A stretch of 6,067 bases of DNA from Thermoleophilia bacterium (lineage in GTDB: Bacteria > Actinomycetota > Thermoleophilia > Gaiellales > Gaiellaceae). The first letter of the stretch is position 1. Each line of letters starts with the position of its first letter. Under the pieces are notes generated by a model. The model did not search any database, was not told the origin of the DNA, and was given only the letters and a program-made list of their open reading frames with translations. This document shows, piece by piece, positions 5,567 through 6,067 of the stretch. The position numbers were made by a program, and so were the translations under genes. Location of the stretch: NCBI GenBank assembly GCA_025927435.1, contig JAICLM010000132.1, positions 1 to 6,067 of the forward strand. The letters run 5' to 3'.

Positions 5567-5591
5567 CGGTGTGACTGGTACAGTCACACCG
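5567..5591 (+). repeat. Perfect 11-bp inverted repeat with GTA spacer (inverted repeat 5)
   Basis: CGGTGTGACTG (5567-5577) and CAGTCACACCG (5581-5591) are exact inverse complements separated by GTA. It could be an RNA hairpin or a 25-bp protein-binding palindrome. Across its centre reads TGGTACAGT (5576-5584), which fits an extended -10 promoter element, so an operator overlapping a promoter is conceivable. The left arm also overlaps a competing small hairpin, ACCGT-TTCG-ACGGT (5557-5570). Confidence 0.7.
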
Positions 5592-5592
5592 A

Positions 5593-5645
5593 ATAACGGC
5601 GACCGCCGCGGCTTCGGCTTGCGGTGAGGGGGGTCGTTCCGTTAT
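5593..5645 (+). repeat. Extended stem upstream of rpoB (inverted repeat 6)
   Basis: ATAACGGCGACC (5593-5604) pairs with GGTCG (5632-5636) and CCGTTAT (5639-5645): 12 bp interrupted only by a TT bulge (5637-5638). Within the closed region, CCGC (5606-5609) can pair with GCGG (5621-5624). The right arm overlaps the candidate rpoB -10 box, so the repeat may act as DNA (operator) or, if transcription starts upstream, as RNA. Confidence 0.6.
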
Positions 5646-5648
5646 CCT
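5619..5648 (+). promoter_or_regulatory. Candidate rpoB promoter
   Basis: TTGCGG (5619-5624) and TATCCT (5643-5648) are spaced 18 nt and match sigma-70-type -35 and -10 consensus at three and four of six positions respectively. Transcription would start near 5655, giving a leader of about 80 nt before the rpoB start. A separate rpoB promoter is common in actinobacteria. An alternative extended -10 lies at 5576-5584. Confidence 0.4.
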
Positions 5649-5718
5649 GGCTGGTTGCGCCGACGTCCGGCCGCTTGCTGCTCTGACGCCGATTTCTTGC
5701 CCGTTTTCGCACGCTTCA

Positions 5719-5725
5719 AGGGAGG
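5719..5725 (+). promoter_or_regulatory. Shine-Dalgarno of rpoB, deciding the TTG start
   Basis: AGGGAGG is a strong anti-16S match 9 nt before TTG 5735. The frame has a stop (TGA, 5684-5686) upstream and no ATG or GTG between that stop and 5735. The only other candidate, CTG at 5726, is too close to this site. Confidence 0.75.
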
Positions 5726-5734
5726 CTGTTCTTC

Positions 5735-6067
5735 TTGACCACCACGGTCGCTTCGCCCCGCGCTCGTACGACGTTCAGCCGTCTCGAGCACGTTCTCGAC
5801 CTACCGAATCTCATTGACATCCAGAAGGCCTCGTTCGAATGGTTCAAGAACGAGGGACTACGAGAGACGATCGACGACATCTCGCCGATCGAGGACTACA
5901 CCGGCACGCTCGCCGTCGAGTTCGGCGAGTTCGAGTTCGGTGATCCGCAGTTCTCGATCAAGGAGTGCCGCGAGAAGGATCTGACCTACCAGGCCTCGCT
6001 CAACATGAAGGTCCGCTTCGTGAACAAGGACACGGGCGAGATCCGGGAGCAGGGCGTCTTCATGGGC
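5735..6067 (+). CDS. rpoB: DNA-directed RNA polymerase subunit beta, N-terminal 111 codons (3' end beyond window)
   Basis: The reading frame stays open to the last base and encodes the start of the beta subunit, which with beta' forms the catalytic core of RNA polymerase. Recognisable family sequence is LDLPNLIDIQKASFEWFKNE (21-40), the conserved opening, then DISPIEDYTGTLAVEF and KECREKDLTYQASLNMKVRF (76-95), leading into the beta protrusion/lobe region (EIREQGVFMG at the edge). The rifampicin-binding region lies far downstream and is not in the window. The start is a TTG with a strong Shine-Dalgarno. A short variable N-terminus (TTTVASPRARTTFSRL) precedes the conserved part, as in actinobacterial RpoB. 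It is separated from rplL by 416 structured nucleotides, so it may be partly uncoupled from the ribosomal-protein genes. Confidence 0.97.
   Translation, partial: MTTTVASPRARTTFSRLEHVLDLPNLIDIQKASFEWFKNEGLRETIDDISPIEDYTGTLAVEFGEFEFGDPQFSIKECREKDLTYQASLNMKVRFVNKDTGEIREQGVFMG

Larger units (their letters stand above)
5319..5734 (+). other. rplL-rpoB intergenic region, 416 nt, non-coding and highly structured
   Basis: No convincing gene is seen on either strand. Open frames here have no recognisable protein and run through inverted repeats. The region holds at least six strong inverted repeats between 5322 and 5645, listed separately, then an unstructured-looking stretch (5649-5718) leading to the rpoB Shine-Dalgarno. 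In E. coli the equivalent gap contains a partial terminator (attenuator) and an RNase III cleavage site that lower rpoBC expression relative to rplJL. A similar job here is an inference from position and structure. Confidence 0.75.

Noticed and set aside
5570..5588. CRP-type site in the palindrome (TGTGA ... TCACA)
   Set aside because: The half-sites are separated by 9 nt, not the 6 nt of the CRP consensus, so resemblance alone does not support CRP binding.

Overview
The window is a GC-rich stretch of bacterial chromosome carrying the start of the ribosomal-protein/RNA-polymerase (secE-nusG-rplKAJL-rpoB) cluster. Every confident gene lies on the + strand. High GC, a four-cysteine L33, a SecE with a long charged N-terminal extension, an elongator-type tRNA-Met just before rpmG, and a single-polypeptide FAD/Fe-S oxidoreductase next door all suggest an actinobacterium. 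The short NusG, which lacks the long N-terminal extension of Streptomyces and Mycobacterium, makes me think of a deep lineage such as Thermoleophilia/Gaiellales. That placement is from memory of family features, not from a search.

Layout. Positions 2-1858 hold the 3' part of a glycolate/lactate-dehydrogenase-like FAD-linked oxidase fused to an Fe-S/CCG-domain module. It is unrelated to translation. Its stop codon lies inside the tRNA-Met(CAT) gene (1849-1922). Then follow rpmG (L33), secE, nusG, rplK (L11), rplA (L1), a short probable L10 leader, rplJ (L10), rplL (L7/L12), a 416-nt non-coding gap, and the first 111 codons of rpoB, which run off the right edge.

The genes are tightly packed. 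rpmG/secE share a base (TAGTG), rplK/rplA share a base (TAATG), rplJ/rplL abut (TAGATG), and nusG/rplK are 8 nt apart with the Shine-Dalgarno of rplK overlapping the stop of nusG. Translational coupling and co-transcription are therefore likely. SecE is a core subunit of the protein-export channel. NusG links RNA polymerase to its elongation partners. L11, L1, L10 and L7/L12 build the L1 and L7/L12 stalks of the 50S subunit, and RpoB is the polymerase beta subunit.

The least ordinary parts are: (1) the rplL-rpoB gap, which is almost continuously filled with perfect inverted repeats, several with competing alternative pairings, plus candidate rpoB promoters; (2) an acidic, low-complexity C-terminal tail of about 54 residues on L10; and (3) the overlap of the oxidoreductase gene with the tRNA and its likely promoter. 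I see no mobile element, CRISPR array, defence system or wholly new gene system. The best candidate for something undescribed is the structured rplL-rpoB intergenic RNA/DNA.
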